From an uncultured Dysgonomonas sp. (GTDB lineage: Bacteria; Bacteroidota; Bacteroidia; Bacteroidales; Dysgonomonadaceae): a DNA stretch of 64,000 nt. Positions 1 to 9,571 of this stretch are shown here, piece after piece; position 1 is the first letter of the stretch; each line of letters starts with the position of its first letter. The translations under genes and the position numbers were made by a program. The notes under the pieces are model-generated. The model did not search any database, was not told the origin of the DNA, and was given only the letters and a program-made list of their open reading frames with translations. The stretch covers positions 1,454,208 through 1,518,207 of the forward strand of contig NZ_LT599032.1 in the NCBI RefSeq assembly GCF_900079725.1. Reading direction: 5' to 3'.

Positions 1-484
1 TCAGCCTGAAGCAGCAGCAGAGACAGAGATAGGTGACAATCTGACTGACTGGGAGGCCAAATATAATGATTTGAATGATTCATATCTGCGTCTGAATGCA
101 GAATTCGATAACTACCGTAAACGTACTTTGAAGGAAAAGTCTGAATTATTGAAATCAGGCAGTGAACGTGTCTTAATCGACATAATATCCGTTGTGGATG
201 ATTTTGAACGTGCTTTGGAAAATATATCCAAGACTGAAGATATAGAAGCTGTGAAAGAAGGAGTAGATCTGATTTATAGTAAATTCACCACCTTCCTAAC
301 AAGACACGGTGTAAAAGAAATAGAAACAATCGGGCATACTTTCGATACCGACAAACATGAAGCTATCACCACCGTTCCTGCACAGTCGGAAGAAGATAAA
401 GACAAAATTGTAGACAGTGTTCAGAGAGGATATACGCTGGATGATAAAGTTATCCGTTATCCAAAAGTAATCGTTGCAAAATAA
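1..484 (+). CDS. grpE: Nucleotide exchange factor GrpE (5' end cut by window)
   Basis: GrpE releases ADP from DnaK and works with the dnaJ gene that follows. The reading frame is open from base 2, so the gene starts before the window; an internal ATG at 71 is not the true start. The visible part has the acidic N-terminal stretch, then the long helical dimerisation segment (residues such as [13 protein letters not shown]) and the C-terminal beta domain ending in [18 protein letters not shown], typical of GrpE. It lies 16 bp before the preferred dnaJ start, so the pair is probably one heat-shock operon. Identification is secure; only the N-terminus is missing. Confidence 0.97.
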   Translation, partial: QPEAAAETEIGDNLTDWEAKYNDLNDSYLRLNAEFDNYRKRTLKEKSELLKSGSERVLIDIISVVDDFERALENISKTEDIEAVKEGVDLIYSKFTTFLTRHGVKEIETIGHTFDTDKHEAITTVPAQSEEDKDKIVDSVQRGYTLDDKVIRYPKVIVAK

Positions 485-500
485 AAAAGAAGGCACCCCA

Positions 501-1646
501 ATGGCAACCACAACAAAAAGAGATTATTACGAAGTACTGGAAGTTACCAAGACCGCAACTTTCGAAGAGATAAAAAAGGCTTACCGCAAAAAAGCAATTC
601 AGTTCCATCCCGATAAAAATCCGGGCAACAGCGAGGCTGAAGAAAAATTTAAGGAAGCGGCAGAAGCATATGAAATACTAAGCGACGAGCAAAAACGTGC
701 CAAATATGATAGATTCGGACACGAGGCTCCGGGCGGATTCGGCGGACATTCGGGCGGATTCTCCATGGACGACATCTTCTCTCAGTTCGGTGACATCTTC
801 GGTGGTCATTTTGGTGGAGGCTTTGGAGGTTTTGGAGGGCAACGAGGCCCAAGGCAAAATCGCGGTTCGGATTTACGCGTGAAAGTTAAACTTACATTGA
901 AAGACATAGCCCAGGGGGTTGAGAAAAAGATAAAAGTAAATAAATTTGTTGCCTGCTCACATTGTAGAGGTACAGGCGCGGATGGTGGTACTGCATACGA
1001 AACTTGCTCTACTTGTAAGGGTTCGGGAGTAGTAACCCGTGTAATGAATACTATCCTCGGGCAAATGCAAACACAAACGACTTGCCCTACCTGTAATGGA
1101 GAAGGTAAAAGCATCACCAAAAAATGTAACCATTGTGCAGGAGAGGGCATTGTTCGCGAAGAAGAAGTAATCTCCATCAATATACCTGCCGGGGTTGCCG
1201 AAGGAATGCAGCTATCGATGAGCGGCAAAGGAAACGCAGCACGTCACGGAGGTGTAAACGGTGACTTACTTATCCTTGTAGAAGAAGAGCAACATCCGGA
1301 ACTGTTCAGAGACGACAACGATGTTGTTTATAACCTATTACTATCGGTGTCTACTGCGGCACTGGGGGGCAATGTGGTAGTACCGACAATAGACGGAAAG
1401 GTAAAAGTAACGATAGAGCCGGGAACACAGCCGGGCAAAGTACTTCGCCTGAAAAACAAAGGATTACCGAGCATCAACAGATATGGCACGGGAGACCTGC
1501 TTATAAATATAAGCGTATATATACCTGAAAATCTTACTGATAGCGAGAAATCAACATTAGGAGGACTCGAAAATTCACCAAATTTTCAGCCTAGCAAATC
1601 GGTGAAAGAAAAGATATTCAGTCATTTTAGAAAGATGTTTGATTGA
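501..1646 (+). CDS. dnaJ: Chaperone DnaJ (Hsp40)
   Basis: DnaJ delivers unfolded clients to DnaK and stimulates its ATPase. From the ATG at 501 the protein has 381 residues. The J domain fills residues 1-70 with HPD at 36-38. A Gly/Phe-rich linker follows at about 75-120. Four zinc-binding CxxCxGxG-type repeats ([32 protein letters not shown]) span about 150-215, and then come the substrate-binding beta domains. The frame can be extended upstream to 474, but that would overlap grpE and add nine residues unlike a DnaJ start, so 501 is preferred. Full length for a type I DnaJ. A hairpin follows at 1657-1683. Confidence 0.98.
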   Translation: MATTTKRDYYEVLEVTKTATFEEIKKAYRKKAIQFHPDKNPGNSEAEEKFKEAAEAYEILSDEQKRAKYDRFGHEAPGGFGGHSGGFSMDDIFSQFGDIFGGHFGGGFGGFGGQRGPRQNRGSDLRVKVKLTLKDIAQGVEKKIKVNKFVACSHCRGTGADGGTAYETCSTCKGSGVVTRVMNTILGQMQTQTTCPTCNGEGKSITKKCNHCAGEGIVREEEVISINIPAGVAEGMQLSMSGKGNAARHGGVNGDLLILVEEEQHPELFRDDNDVVYNLLLSVSTAALGGNVVVPTIDGKVKVTIEPGTQPGKVLRLKNKGLPSINRYGTGDLLINISVYIPENLTDSEKSTLGGLENSPNFQPSKSVKEKIFSHFRKMFD

Positions 1647-1656
1647 TAAAAAATCT

Positions 1657-1683
1657 GAAAGCAGTCTCTTATCGACTGCTTTC
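1657..1683 (+). terminator. Hairpin after grpE-dnaJ
   Basis: A perfect 10-bp inverted repeat, GAAAGCAGTC and GACTGCTTTC, with a 7-nt loop lies 10 bp after the dnaJ stop. The T-tract behind it is weak, so termination may be partial. Confidence 0.7.
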
Positions 1684-1795
1684 ATTCGATAGAATCGGGT
1701 AATATTTAATGGTAGTTTTGAACCGTAATCAGTTTTTGCTGTTATCCTAATTGAAAAAATAAAGAGGTTTGTGACCTTAATATCCTGTAAAACTA

Positions 1796-1803
1796 TAACT
1801 TTG
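1796..1803 (+). promoter_or_regulatory. Candidate -7 box for the Nif3-like gene
   Basis: TAACTTTG matches the Bacteroidetes -7 consensus TAnnTTTG, 21 bp before the start at 1825. A TTTG at 1768-1771 could be the -33 box, but the 24-bp gap is longer than usual, so only the -7 match is convincing. Confidence 0.45.
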
Positions 1804-1824
1804 AGGATCTAAATACGGGAGATC

Positions 1825-2919
1825 ATGAAAATAAAGGAAATCTTACATACCATAGAACAACTCGCCCCGATACCATTGCAAGAAAGCTTTGATAACAGCG
1901 GTATCCAAATAGGAGATGTAAATCAGGAAGCTAAAGGCGCCGTAGTATGCATCGATGTAACCGAGGCAGTGATGGATGAAGCCATTGCTTTAGGATGCAA
2001 TCTGATTATTTCACACCATCCACTCGCCTTCCGCAGCTTCAAATCTCTGACTGGGAAAAACTATGTAGAACGCTGTATGATTAAAGCCTGCAAGCACGAT
2101 ATTGTAGTTTATGCGGCACATACCAATCTGGACAACGCAGCGCAGGGAATCAACCATTATCTGGCAGAAATGCTCAACCTGCAACATGTGCGCATTCTCG
2201 ATCCACAGAAGGGTAAATTGCTCAAGTTGGTCACTTTCGTTCCTCACTCGCATGCCGAACTTGTACGCAACACCTTATTCAACGTAGGGGCGGGGAATAT
2301 AGGAAATTACGATTCATGTAGTTATAATGTATCAGGAGAAGGGACTTTCAAGGCAGGAGAGAACACCAACCCCTTCACCGGAGAGATAGGAGAACTGCAT
2401 ACCGAGCCGGAAGTACGGATTGAGATAATCCTTCCCATATATAAGCAATCGGAAGTAAAACGCGCACTGATAGCAGTGCACCCGTATGAAGAACCTGCAT
2501 ATGATTTCTATTTATTAGAGAATACATGGTCGCAGGCAGGAAGCGGAATAGTAGGCACATTACCCGAAGAGACAGAGGAAGAAGATTTCCTTTACCTACT
2601 GAAAGATACATTCCACCTGAAGACAATACAGCATTCTGCTTTAAGGGGTAAGCCTGTAAGAGATATAGCCATCTGTAGCGGAAGTGGATCGTTCCTGATA
2701 CCGAAAGCAATATCATATAGTGCCGATGTATTTATTACAGGTGAGGCTAAGTATAACGATTATTATGATGTGGAAGATAAGATTCTGCTGGCAACAGTAG
2801 GACATTACGAGTCCGAAATTTTCACAAAGAATATATTTTTCGATATTATTTCAAAAAAATATCCTACCTTTGCGGTATATATGTCAGGATTTGATGTAAA
2901 TCCTGTGAACTATTTGTAA
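1825..2919 (+). CDS. Nif3-like dinuclear metal centre protein (YbgI/YqfO family)
   Basis: Member of the Nif3/YqfO family, a widely conserved dimetal-binding protein often annotated as a GTP cyclohydrolase I type 2 homologue, whose physiological role is not settled. The 364 residues match the long bacterial form. The N-terminal half carries the metal-ligand motifs SHHPLAF (about residue 63) and AAHTNLD. A PII/CutA-like insertion occupies the middle (around VHPYEEPAYDF), and the second half of the Nif3 fold has GSGSFLIP and the C-terminal VGHYESE motif. It stands alone, with the zinc-ribbon gene 124 bp downstream, an adjacency seen in other Bacteroidetes. Family assignment is firm; function is not. 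Confidence 0.93.
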   Translation: MKIKEILHTIEQLAPIPLQESFDNSGIQIGDVNQEAKGAVVCIDVTEAVMDEAIALGCNLIISHHPLAFRSFKSLTGKNYVERCMIKACKHDIVVYAAHTNLDNAAQGINHYLAEMLNLQHVRILDPQKGKLLKLVTFVPHSHAELVRNTLFNVGAGNIGNYDSCSYNVSGEGTFKAGENTNPFTGEIGELHTEPEVRIEIILPIYKQSEVKRALIAVHPYEEPAYDFYLLENTWSQAGSGIVGTLPEETEEEDFLYLLKDTFHLKTIQHSALRGKPVRDIAICSGSGSFLIPKAISYSADVFITGEAKYNDYYDVEDKILLATVGHYESEIFTKNIFFDIISKKYPTFAVYMSGFDVNPVNYL

Positions 2920-3043
2920 ATAAGCGGTGACATACTCCTGCTATTTACGGATGATGTAGTAAGAGAATAGCGGGATGCTGTTTGATTACTGCATTTTTTT
3001 ATGATAATTATCTTCAATTATAACTTATATATTATATAAACTT

Positions 3044-3799
3044 ATGGCTAAAAAGCAAGAAAAAGAGATCACTGTAGAGGAAAAGCTAAGAACGCTTTAT
3101 GCCCTACAACAGAAATTATCTGAAATAGATAATATAAAGATTCTTCGCGGAGAACTTCCTCTGGAAGTAGCAGACCTCGAAGATGAAATCATCGGTCTGG
3201 AGACCCGTATCAAGAAATACGAAACTGAGCTGAAAGAAGCAGATACTGCAGTTTCTTTCCAAAAGCAGAAAGCAAAAGACAGCACACTGAAAATTGAAAA
3301 ATACAAAGAACAATTGGATAATGTGCGTAATAACCGTGAATTTGACCACTTGAGCAAAGAAATCGAATTCGAAACACTGGAAATCGAATTATCAGAAAAA
3401 CGCATTCGTGAATTTACTCAAGATTCCAAAAATTTGACAGAGCAAGTAGAAAAGAGTAAAACTTTCTTACAGGAGCGTTCTGCCGATCTGGGACAAAAGA
3501 AAGAAGAACTTGACAATATAGTATCCGAGACTAAACAACAGGAAGAACAACTCCGCGAAGAGGTTAAGGATATAGAGACAGAGGTTGAACCTCGTTTGCT
3601 GCAGGCATTCAAGCGTATTCGCAAAAGTGCCCGTAACGGTCTGGCCGTAGTATGTATCGAGCGCGGAGCTTGCGGAGGCTGTTTCAACAAAATACCACCT
3701 CAGAAACAAATGGATATTAAGATAGGCAAGAAAATCATTGTATGTGAATATTGCGGGCGTATCATGATTGACCCTGAACTAATTGGAGCTGCAGAATAA
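3044..3799 (+). CDS. Coiled-coil protein with C-terminal C4 zinc ribbon
   Basis: This 251-residue protein is almost entirely charged alpha-helical coiled coil over residues 1-195. It ends in a zinc ribbon formed by CGGC at about 208 and CEYC at about 233, followed by GRIMIDPE. It matches the family annotated as C4-type zinc ribbon domain protein, found next to Nif3-like genes. Members are suspected to bind nucleic acid or to act as adaptors, but no activity is established. There is no signal peptide, so it should be cytoplasmic. A strong terminator at 3831-3870 closes the unit. Confidence 0.85.
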   Translation: MAKKQEKEITVEEKLRTLYALQQKLSEIDNIKILRGELPLEVADLEDEIIGLETRIKKYETELKEADTAVSFQKQKAKDSTLKIEKYKEQLDNVRNNREFDHLSKEIEFETLEIELSEKRIREFTQDSKNLTEQVEKSKTFLQERSADLGQKKEELDNIVSETKQQEEQLREEVKDIETEVEPRLLQAFKRIRKSARNGLAVVCIERGACGGCFNKIPPQKQMDIKIGKKIIVCEYCGRIMIDPELIGAAE

Positions 3800-3830
3800 T
3801 ACAGGCTATTAAAAATAACTTATATAAGCA

Positions 3831-3870
3831 AAAAATCGGAAAGGTTAAATATAACTTTTCCGATTTTTTT
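3831..3870 (+). terminator. Rho-independent terminator
   Basis: A 17-bp stem with one G-T wobble (left arm 3831-3847, right arm 3852-3868) and an AATA loop ends in a run of T. The left arm begins with A residues, so it may also act on the opposite strand. Confidence 0.9.
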
Positions 3871-3924
3871 TATCTATACATAGTGAACTTTGCTTTTTGT
3901 ATCGTGTTATATATCTTATAGTTC

Positions 3925-4011
3925 AAATTTTAAAATGGAAAACTTTTTCTAAAAATAAAAAAATTAAACAGCTAGTAAACAGTATATTAAATTTTATTTT
4001 GGAAAACTTTT
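3925..4011 (+). repeat. Two direct repeats upstream of nrdJ, possible operator
   Basis: The pattern AAATTTTA-N3-TGGAAAACTTTT occurs at 3925-3947 and again at 3989-4011, exactly 64 bp apart start to start. The 3-nt spacer differs (AAA versus TTT) while 20 of 23 positions are identical. Both sit upstream of the proposed nrdJ promoter at 4041-4072. The 343-bp gap between genes holds these repeats, the terminator and the promoter. No NrdR-box-like or cobalamin riboswitch sequence was recognised. Confidence 0.6.
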
Positions 4012-4040
4012 ATTTTTGTTCAAAAAATATTGTTACAAAA

Positions 4041-4072
4041 TTTGTTTCATCTTTCTGAATTGAGTAATATTG
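4041..4072 (+). promoter_or_regulatory. Promoter of nrdJ
   Basis: TTTG at 4041-4044 and TAATATTG at 4065-4072 are separated by 20 bp, which fits the Bacteroidetes sigma-70 consensus TTTG-N19/21-TAnnTTTG with one mismatch. Transcription would start near 4079, giving a leader of about 64 nt. Confidence 0.6.
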
Positions 4073-4142
4073 TACTGTGAAAAATATCGCAGACTTTTCG
4101 TCATAAAACAAAGACTGAAATAATCTAAAAAATATAAGACAA

Positions 4143-6689
4143 ATGGCACAAAAGGTTTATACTTTTGATGAGGCATATAACGCCGCATTAACTTATTTTA
4201 ACGGCGATGAACTCGCTGCAAAAGTATGGGTAAATAAGTATGCATTGAAAGATGCTGCAGGTAATATCTATGAGCGATCACCTGAAGATATGCACTGGCG
4301 TTTGGCTAATGAGATTGGACGCGTAGAGGCTAAATATGAAAAGGGATTGACAAATAAAGAATTGTATGATCTCTTCGATCATTTCAAATACATCGTGCCT
4401 CAAGGGAGCCCTATGACCGGTATCGGGAATGACTTTCAGATAGCTTCTTTATCAAATTGCTTTGTAATAGGTCTGAACGGGCCTTCAGATTCCTACGGAG
4501 CAATCATCCGCATCGATGAAGAACAGGTACAACTAATGAAGCGTCGTGGTGGTGTAGGCCATGACTTATCACATATACGCCCAAAAGGTTCTCCTGTCAA
4601 AAACTCGGCTTTGACATCTACCGGACTGGTGCCATTTATGGAAAGATATTCAAACTCGACCCGTGAAGTTGCTCAGGATGGACGCCGTGGTGCCCTTATG
4701 CTGAGTGTATCCATTAAGCATCCTGACTCTGAATCGTTCATCGACGCTAAAATGACCGAAGGAAAAGTTACAGGAGCGAACGTTTCGGTAAGGATAGACG
4801 ATGCTTTCATGCAGGCTGTTGTAGACGGATCCAAATATACACAACAATATCCTATCGACTCTTCGAATCCCACTACAGTAAAAGATATTCAGGCTACGGA
4901 AGTTTGGAGAAAAATAGTTCATAATGCATGGAAATCAGCCGAGCCGGGAGTTCTTTTCTGGGATACTATTATCAAGGAATCTGTCCCTGATTGTTATGCA
5001 GACCTCGGGTTCAAGACTATTTCAACCAATCCTTGCGGCGAAATACCTCTTTGCCCCTACGACAGCTGCCGCCTGCTAGCGATCAATCTATATTCATATG
5101 TGGTAAACCCGTTCAAAGACGATGCCCATTTCGACTTCGAACTATTTTCGAAGCACGTTGGACTTGCACAACGTATTATGGATGATATCATTGATCTCGA
5201 AACCGAAAAGATTGACAAAATATTACAGAAAATAGATGACGATCCGGAAACAGACGAAGTAAGATGGCCTGAAAGACATCTTTGGGAGAAAATCCGCACA
5301 AAAACCCTTCAGGGGCGTCGTACCGGAGTGGGGATTACAGCTGAAGGAGATATGATTGCAGCTATGGGACTCCGCTATGGAACGGAAGAAGCTACTGCTT
5401 TTGCTGAAGAAGTACACCGTGTTCTGGCTATTGCAGCCTATCGTTCATCTGTAGAACTGGCTAAAGAGCGTGGCGCATTTGAGATATTTGACTTCAAACG
5501 TGAAAAGGAAAATCCGTTCATTAACCGTTTGGCTGAAGTTGATCCACAGCTAATCAAAGACATGGAGAAATACGGACGCCGTAATATAGCCTGTCTTACA
5601 GTTGCACCAACAGGAACCACCAGCTTGATGACACAGTCTACATCAGGTATCGAACCGGTATTTATGCCAGTATATAAACGACGTCGTAAAGTAAATCCGA
5701 ATGATAAGGAAGTTCGTGTTGACTTCGTTGACGAAAATGGCGACTCATGGGAAGAATACATCGTATTCCACCATAAATTTGTAACATGGATGGAAAGCAA
5801 GGGTTATCCTACATCTAAAAAATACACGAATGAAGAGGTGGAGGCTATGGTAGCCGAATCACCATATTATAAAGCTACTTCAAACGATGTTGACTGGCTG
5901 CAAAAGGTAAAAATGCAAGGCCGTATCCAGAAATGGGTCGATCACTCCATCAGTGTAACGATCAATCTGCCATCTGATGTATCTGAAGATCTTGTCAATG
6001 ATTTGTATATTGAAGCTTGGAAAAGCGGCTGTAAGGGTTGTACAGTTTACCGTGACGGTTCGCGTGCCGGAGTATTGGTTGCTGCCGACAATAAAAAAGA
6101 AGCTGAAGAAAATTGTGATGACTGCTACGAACGTCCTGAAATTCTACAGGAGCGCCCTCGTGAACTTGCTGCTGATGTTATTAAATTCCAGAACAATAAA
6201 GAAAAATGGATTGCGTTCATCGGATTACATAATGGACGCCCATACGAGATATTCACCGGATTGTCGGATGACGATGAAGGTCTGATGTTACCTAAGAATA
6301 TCAATCACGGAACTATTATCAAGACATTAAATGATGAAGGAAGCCGTTCCTATGACTTCCAGTTCAAAAATAAGAGAGGGTACAAAACCACAATCGAGGG
6401 ATTGAACGGCAAATTCAACCCTGAATTTTGGAACTATGCCAAACTTATCTCCGGTGTACTTCGCTATGGTATGCCTATCGATCAGGTTGTGAAACTGGTA
6501 CAAGGCCTGGAGCTGAACAGCGAGACAATCAACACATGGAAAAATGGTGTGGAACGCGCCCTCAAAAAATACCTTCCGAGCGAAACTGAAGCTAAAGGCC
6601 AGAAATGCCCAGTGTGCGGACTGGAAACTTTAGTATATCAGGAAGGATGTATGAAATGTACAAACTGTGGAGCATCCAAATGTGGATAA
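4143..6689 (+). CDS. nrdJ: Adenosylcobalamin-dependent ribonucleotide reductase (class II)
   Basis: Class II reductase that makes deoxyribonucleotides using a B12-generated thiyl radical, with or without oxygen. The 848-residue chain has the N-terminal NCFVIG segment, the STNPCGEIPL active-site loop near residue 296 with the radical cysteine, and the PTGTTS loop near 489. The C-terminal tail has cysteines arranged as CPVCG and CTNCGASKCG, supplying the redox-active and zinc-ribbon part. Length and motifs match the long Bacteroidetes NrdJ. It is transcribed alone between its own promoter and a strong terminator. Two direct repeats upstream suggest a dedicated regulator. Confidence 0.96.
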   Translation: MAQKVYTFDEAYNAALTYFNGDELAAKVWVNKYALKDAAGNIYERSPEDMHWRLANEIGRVEAKYEKGLTNKELYDLFDHFKYIVPQGSPMTGIGNDFQIASLSNCFVIGLNGPSDSYGAIIRIDEEQVQLMKRRGGVGHDLSHIRPKGSPVKNSALTSTGLVPFMERYSNSTREVAQDGRRGALMLSVSIKHPDSESFIDAKMTEGKVTGANVSVRIDDAFMQAVVDGSKYTQQYPIDSSNPTTVKDIQATEVWRKIVHNAWKSAEPGVLFWDTIIKESVPDCYADLGFKTISTNPCGEIPLCPYDSCRLLAINLYSYVVNPFKDDAHFDFELFSKHVGLAQRIMDDIIDLETEKIDKILQKIDDDPETDEVRWPERHLWEKIRTKTLQGRRTGVGITAEGDMIAAMGLRYGTEEATAFAEEVHRVLAIAAYRSSVELAKERGAFEIFDFKREKENPFINRLAEVDPQLIKDMEKYGRRNIACLTVAPTGTTSLMTQSTSGIEPVFMPVYKRRRKVNPNDKEVRVDFVDENGDSWEEYIVFHHKFVTWMESKGYPTSKKYTNEEVEAMVAESPYYKATSNDVDWLQKVKMQGRIQKWVDHSISVTINLPSDVSEDLVNDLYIEAWKSGCKGCTVYRDGSRAGVLVAADNKKEAEENCDDCYERPEILQERPRELAADVIKFQNNKEKWIAFIGLHNGRPYEIFTGLSDDDEGLMLPKNINHGTIIKTLNDEGSRSYDFQFKNKRGYKTTIEGLNGKFNPEFWNYAKLISGVLRYGMPIDQVVKLVQGLELNSETINTWKNGVERALKKYLPSETEAKGQKCPVCGLETLVYQEGCMKCTNCGASKCG

Positions 6690-6710
6690 ATAACCCATAA
6701 GATAAACAGG

Positions 6711-6743
6711 ATGCCCCGTTTTCTGAGAAAGCGGGGCATTTTT
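6711..6743 (+). terminator. Rho-independent terminator after nrdJ
   Basis: ATGCCCCG pairs with CGGGGCAT, extended by TTTC/GAAA, and is followed by TTTTTATT. This is a GC-rich stem with a T-tract. Confidence 0.92.
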
Positions 6744-6776
6744 ATTGACGACTCTCTAATACCTTTGAAGGATTTA

Positions 6777-8024
6777 CTATTCGAATCTTAGTGATTTAGC
6801 CGGATAAATCTTAGCTATCAGATAAGAAGGCCCTATCATGGCTATAATGGAAAGGATCAATGTCCCGATATTAATCAATAAGATATATAAGATATTGATA
6901 TCTACCGGCATTTCCGACACGTAATATGTCTCAGGATCGAGCTTTATCAAGCCGAAATTCTTCTGAATCACTAATATCGCAATAGCGATAACATTCCCCC
7001 AGAACATGCCCTTCAGAATGAGGAATGAGGAGACATACAGAAAGGTCTTACGAATACTGAAATTACGCGCGCCGAGGGTTTTCAGCATACCTATCATATT
7101 AGTCCGCTCAAGGATTATGATCAGTAATCCGGATATCATGGTAAAAACAGATATGACAAACATTAGTACAATGATAACCACGACATTCATATCCAATAGT
7201 TCGAGCCAGTTAAATATCATTGGATTGAGTTCCTTAATGGAACGGGCAAGGAAAGTATTGTCTTTATGGTCACGATAGGTCATCATATCCACAAATACAC
7301 GCTGATGTACTTCGTCCAACCTATCATAATCATTTACAAGCAATTCGATACCACTAACTTCATCATCATCCCAATCATTCAGCCTTTTGATAAGACTGAC
7401 ATCCGTTACTACAAACAGTTTATCGTAGTCTTCGAAGTTTGTACTATATATACCTGTTATGTAAAACTTGCGGAAACGGATATTCTCCCCCACAAAGTAG
7501 CAAAGGAAACTGTCTCCGGTCTTCAGATTTAACTTACTTGCGATATTCTTAGACAGAATTGCCTGATTGGCATGAGTCGTATCATCCGGACTGATTACCG
7601 TACCGGCAACCATATTTTGTTTAAAGAAATCCCAATCATAATCTGCGTCGACTCCTTTCAAAACCACACCCTGGAAAGCACTATCAGTCTTTATTATACC
7701 AGGCTTTGTAGCAAAGACCTCCACATGCTTAACCCCTTCTGTACTTTCAAGCTGGCTTATCAACTGTGGGCTAACACATACTGGCTGTGTTTCGTAAGTA
7801 CTGTTGTTTGCCAGATTGGTGATTTGTATATGGGAACCAAAACCCACAACTTTGTTGCGCACTTCTTTTTTAAAACCCACAACGATAGATAGAGCCAGTA
7901 TCATAGCCGCCAAGCCTATTGCCACTCCGGCAACAGCTATTTTAATGGCAGGAGATGAAGCTCGCTTCTCCCCTTTCTCTCCATTAAAATGGATACGTTT
8001 TGCTATAAATAGTTCTAAGCTCAA
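6777..8024 (-). CDS. FtsX-family ABC transporter permease (LolC/LolE-like)
   Basis: Inner-membrane permease of the MacB/FtsX superfamily, the type that pairs with a LolD-like ATPase to extract lipoproteins or remodel the envelope. The 415 residues show the usual layout: a short cytoplasmic N-terminus, a first membrane helix near residues 30-50, a large periplasmic domain to about 265, and three clustered helices at the C-terminus. The start codon is TTG: an in-frame stop lies two codons upstream and MSLELFIAKRI is the typical beginning of this family. No ATPase gene is adjacent, so its partner lies elsewhere. ruvB lies 57 bp upstream on the same strand, separated by tandem repeats. Confidence 0.88.
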   Translation of the reverse strand: MSLELFIAKRIHFNGEKGEKRASSPAIKIAVAGVAIGLAAMILALSIVVGFKKEVRNKVVGFGSHIQITNLANNSTYETQPVCVSPQLISQLESTEGVKHVEVFATKPGIIKTDSAFQGVVLKGVDADYDWDFFKQNMVAGTVISPDDTTHANQAILSKNIASKLNLKTGDSFLCYFVGENIRFRKFYITGIYSTNFEDYDKLFVVTDVSLIKRLNDWDDDEVSGIELLVNDYDRLDEVHQRVFVDMMTYRDHKDNTFLARSIKELNPMIFNWLELLDMNVVVIIVLMFVISVFTMISGLLIIILERTNMIGMLKTLGARNFSIRKTFLYVSSFLILKGMFWGNVIAIAILVIQKNFGLIKLDPETYYVSEMPVDINILYILLINIGTLILSIIAMIGPSYLIAKIYPAKSLRFE

Positions 8025-8027
8025 GAT

Positions 8028-8055
8028 CAGTTATCAGTAAACAGTTATCAGTAAA
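8028..8055. repeat. 14-bp tandem duplication
   Basis: CAGTTATCAGTAAA is repeated perfectly twice in the gap between ruvB and the permease gene. It resembles the AACAGTTAACAG-type phrases in the larger repeats at 9250-9480 and 28341-28572. Confidence 0.8.
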
Positions 8056-8081
8056 AACCACTTATAACTCATAGTTCATAA

Positions 8082-9104
8082 TTAAAATAAGAATCCCTGT
8101 TCGCTTTCCCGTTTCCGCCCCAAATGCTTGTAGGCTAGCTCGGTGACTTCACGCCCCCGGGGTGTGCGTTTCATAAATCCTTCTTTGATAAGGAACGGCT
8201 CATAAACCTCTTCTATTGTACCTCCGTCTTCGCCTAAAGCCGTTGCAATAGTAGAGATACCGACAGGCCCCCCCTTAAATTTATCGATAAGGATCAGGAG
8301 AATCTTGTTATCTATCTCGTCCAATCCGTATTTGTCAATATTAAGCGCTTCCAGCGAATAGGCCGCAATAGCTTTATCTATCTTACCTGAACCTTTTACC
8401 TGAGCAAAATCACGTACCCGGCGTAGCAATGCATTTGCAATACGGGGAGTACCCCTGCTGCGCGAAGCTATCTCTACCGCGGCTTCTTTAGAGGTAGGGA
8501 CATCAAGTATATTAGCCGAACGCAGGATAATATTCGTAAGTGTCTCTATATCGTAATACTCCAGATGCATATTGATACCGAAACGGGCACGCAACGGACT
8601 TGTAAGCAAACCGCTCCGCGTAGTGGCGCCAATAAGTGTGAACGGATTCAGATCTATTTGTATAGAGCGGGCACTAGGGCCTTTATCTATCATAATATCG
8701 ATACGGTAGTCTTCCATCGCACTATAGAGGTATTCTTCCACAACAGGCGATAAACGGTGTATCTCGTCTATAAAAAGCACATCGTTTGGCTCAAGAGAAG
8801 TCAGAAGCCCGGCCAGATCTCCAGGTTTATCCAATACTGGGCCCGAAGTTATCTTAAACCCCACACCCAATTCATTTGCTATGATATTCGACAGTGTGGT
8901 TTTACCAAGTCCCGGCGGGCCATGTAAGAGTGTATGATCCAGTGATTCCCCCCGCATTTTAGCTGCCGTGACAAAAACCTGTAAGTTTTCCACCACCTTG
9001 CTTTGTCCACTGAAACTATTAAAAGTAAGTGGGCGCAAGGCATTTTCAAACTCCTTTTCGCTGTCGTTTATATTTCCTCGATGTATGTCGAATGTTTCTT
9101 CCAT
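8082..9104 (-). CDS. ruvB: Holliday junction branch migration helicase RuvB
   Basis: RuvB is the AAA+ motor that drives Holliday junction branch migration with RuvA. The 340-residue protein has Walker [10 protein letters not shown] near residue 64, Walker B and sensor region [10 protein letters not shown] near 112, the GATTRSGLL sensor I/hairpin segment, the arginine-finger and sensor II region [13 protein letters not shown], and the C-terminal winged helix ending [17 protein letters not shown]. It is full length. The permease gene is downstream on the same strand; no ruvA or ruvC is nearby. Confidence 0.98.
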   Translation of the reverse strand: MEETFDIHRGNINDSEKEFENALRPLTFNSFSGQSKVVENLQVFVTAAKMRGESLDHTLLHGPPGLGKTTLSNIIANELGVGFKITSGPVLDKPGDLAGLLTSLEPNDVLFIDEIHRLSPVVEEYLYSAMEDYRIDIMIDKGPSARSIQIDLNPFTLIGATTRSGLLTSPLRARFGINMHLEYYDIETLTNIILRSANILDVPTSKEAAVEIASRSRGTPRIANALLRRVRDFAQVKGSGKIDKAIAAYSLEALNIDKYGLDEIDNKILLILIDKFKGGPVGISTIATALGEDGGTIEEVYEPFLIKEGFMKRTPRGREVTELAYKHLGRKRESEQGFLF

Positions 9105-9115
9105 ATGTTCGGATG

Positions 9116-9123
9116 CAAATTTA
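9116..9123 (-). promoter_or_regulatory. Candidate -7 box for ruvB
   Basis: On the minus strand this reads TAAATTTG, a match to TAnnTTTG, only about 12 bp before the ruvB start. The leader would be very short. No clear -33 box was seen. Confidence 0.4.
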
Positions 9124-9249
9124 CATCAATATATTTAATTTACACACACTTTTCAGTTAACAGTTAACAATCCATAGCTTGTAAAAACTTCGCGCCTTTG
9201 CGTCTTTGCGTGAAATAAAACAGAGTATCTTGTAACCCCTAACTGTTAA

Positions 9250-9480
9250 AAGGTAACAAAGGTAACAGATATATCAGTTAACAGTTAGCAGTCAACAATA
9301 TTTCACGCAGAGACGCTAAGGCGCAAAAGGTAACAAAGGTTACAAAGGTTACACTTTTTTACTTATTACTTTTTACCCTCTCTGTAAGTCCCCATTGGGG
9401 GATTGAGGGGGCCATTTCAATATTTCAAAGAGCTAAAAGCTAACAACTAAAAGCTATCAGCCATATACATAGATAAACTT
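9250..9480 (+). repeat. Dispersed intergenic repeat, copy A
   Basis: This segment is an inverted, imperfect copy of 28341-28572. The block 9280-9344 matches 28466-28530 perfectly over 65 bp. It is modular: GTTAAC/CAGTTAGCAG phrases, a TTTCACGCAGAGACGC block, GGTAACAAAGG units, a C-rich/G-rich phrase and an AGCTAAAAGCT phrase. A second TTTGCGTCTTTGCGTGAAA phrase at 9197-9215 lies in opposite orientation to the one at 9300-9320. The 467-bp gap between divergent ruvB and the PAP2 gene is mostly this repeat and has no convincing ORF. Confidence 0.9.
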
Positions 9481-9571
9481 TTACAAAAAAAATAAAAGAG
9501 ACAAATATTATTATGGGATATAACCATAATATATTTCCTTTGCATTTCCAATTCATTATAAATGAACAATT

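Noticed and set aside
474..500. Upstream ATG for dnaJ
   Set aside because: It overlaps the end of grpE and adds residues unlike any DnaJ start; ATG 501 gives the normal J domain.
3800..4142. Cobalamin riboswitch upstream of the B12-dependent reductase
   Set aside because: No B12-box-like conserved segment or suitable stems were recognised; only direct repeats and a promoter are seen.
9105..9571. CRISPR array
   Set aside because: The repeated phrases vary in spacing and orientation and there are no regular spacers or cas genes.
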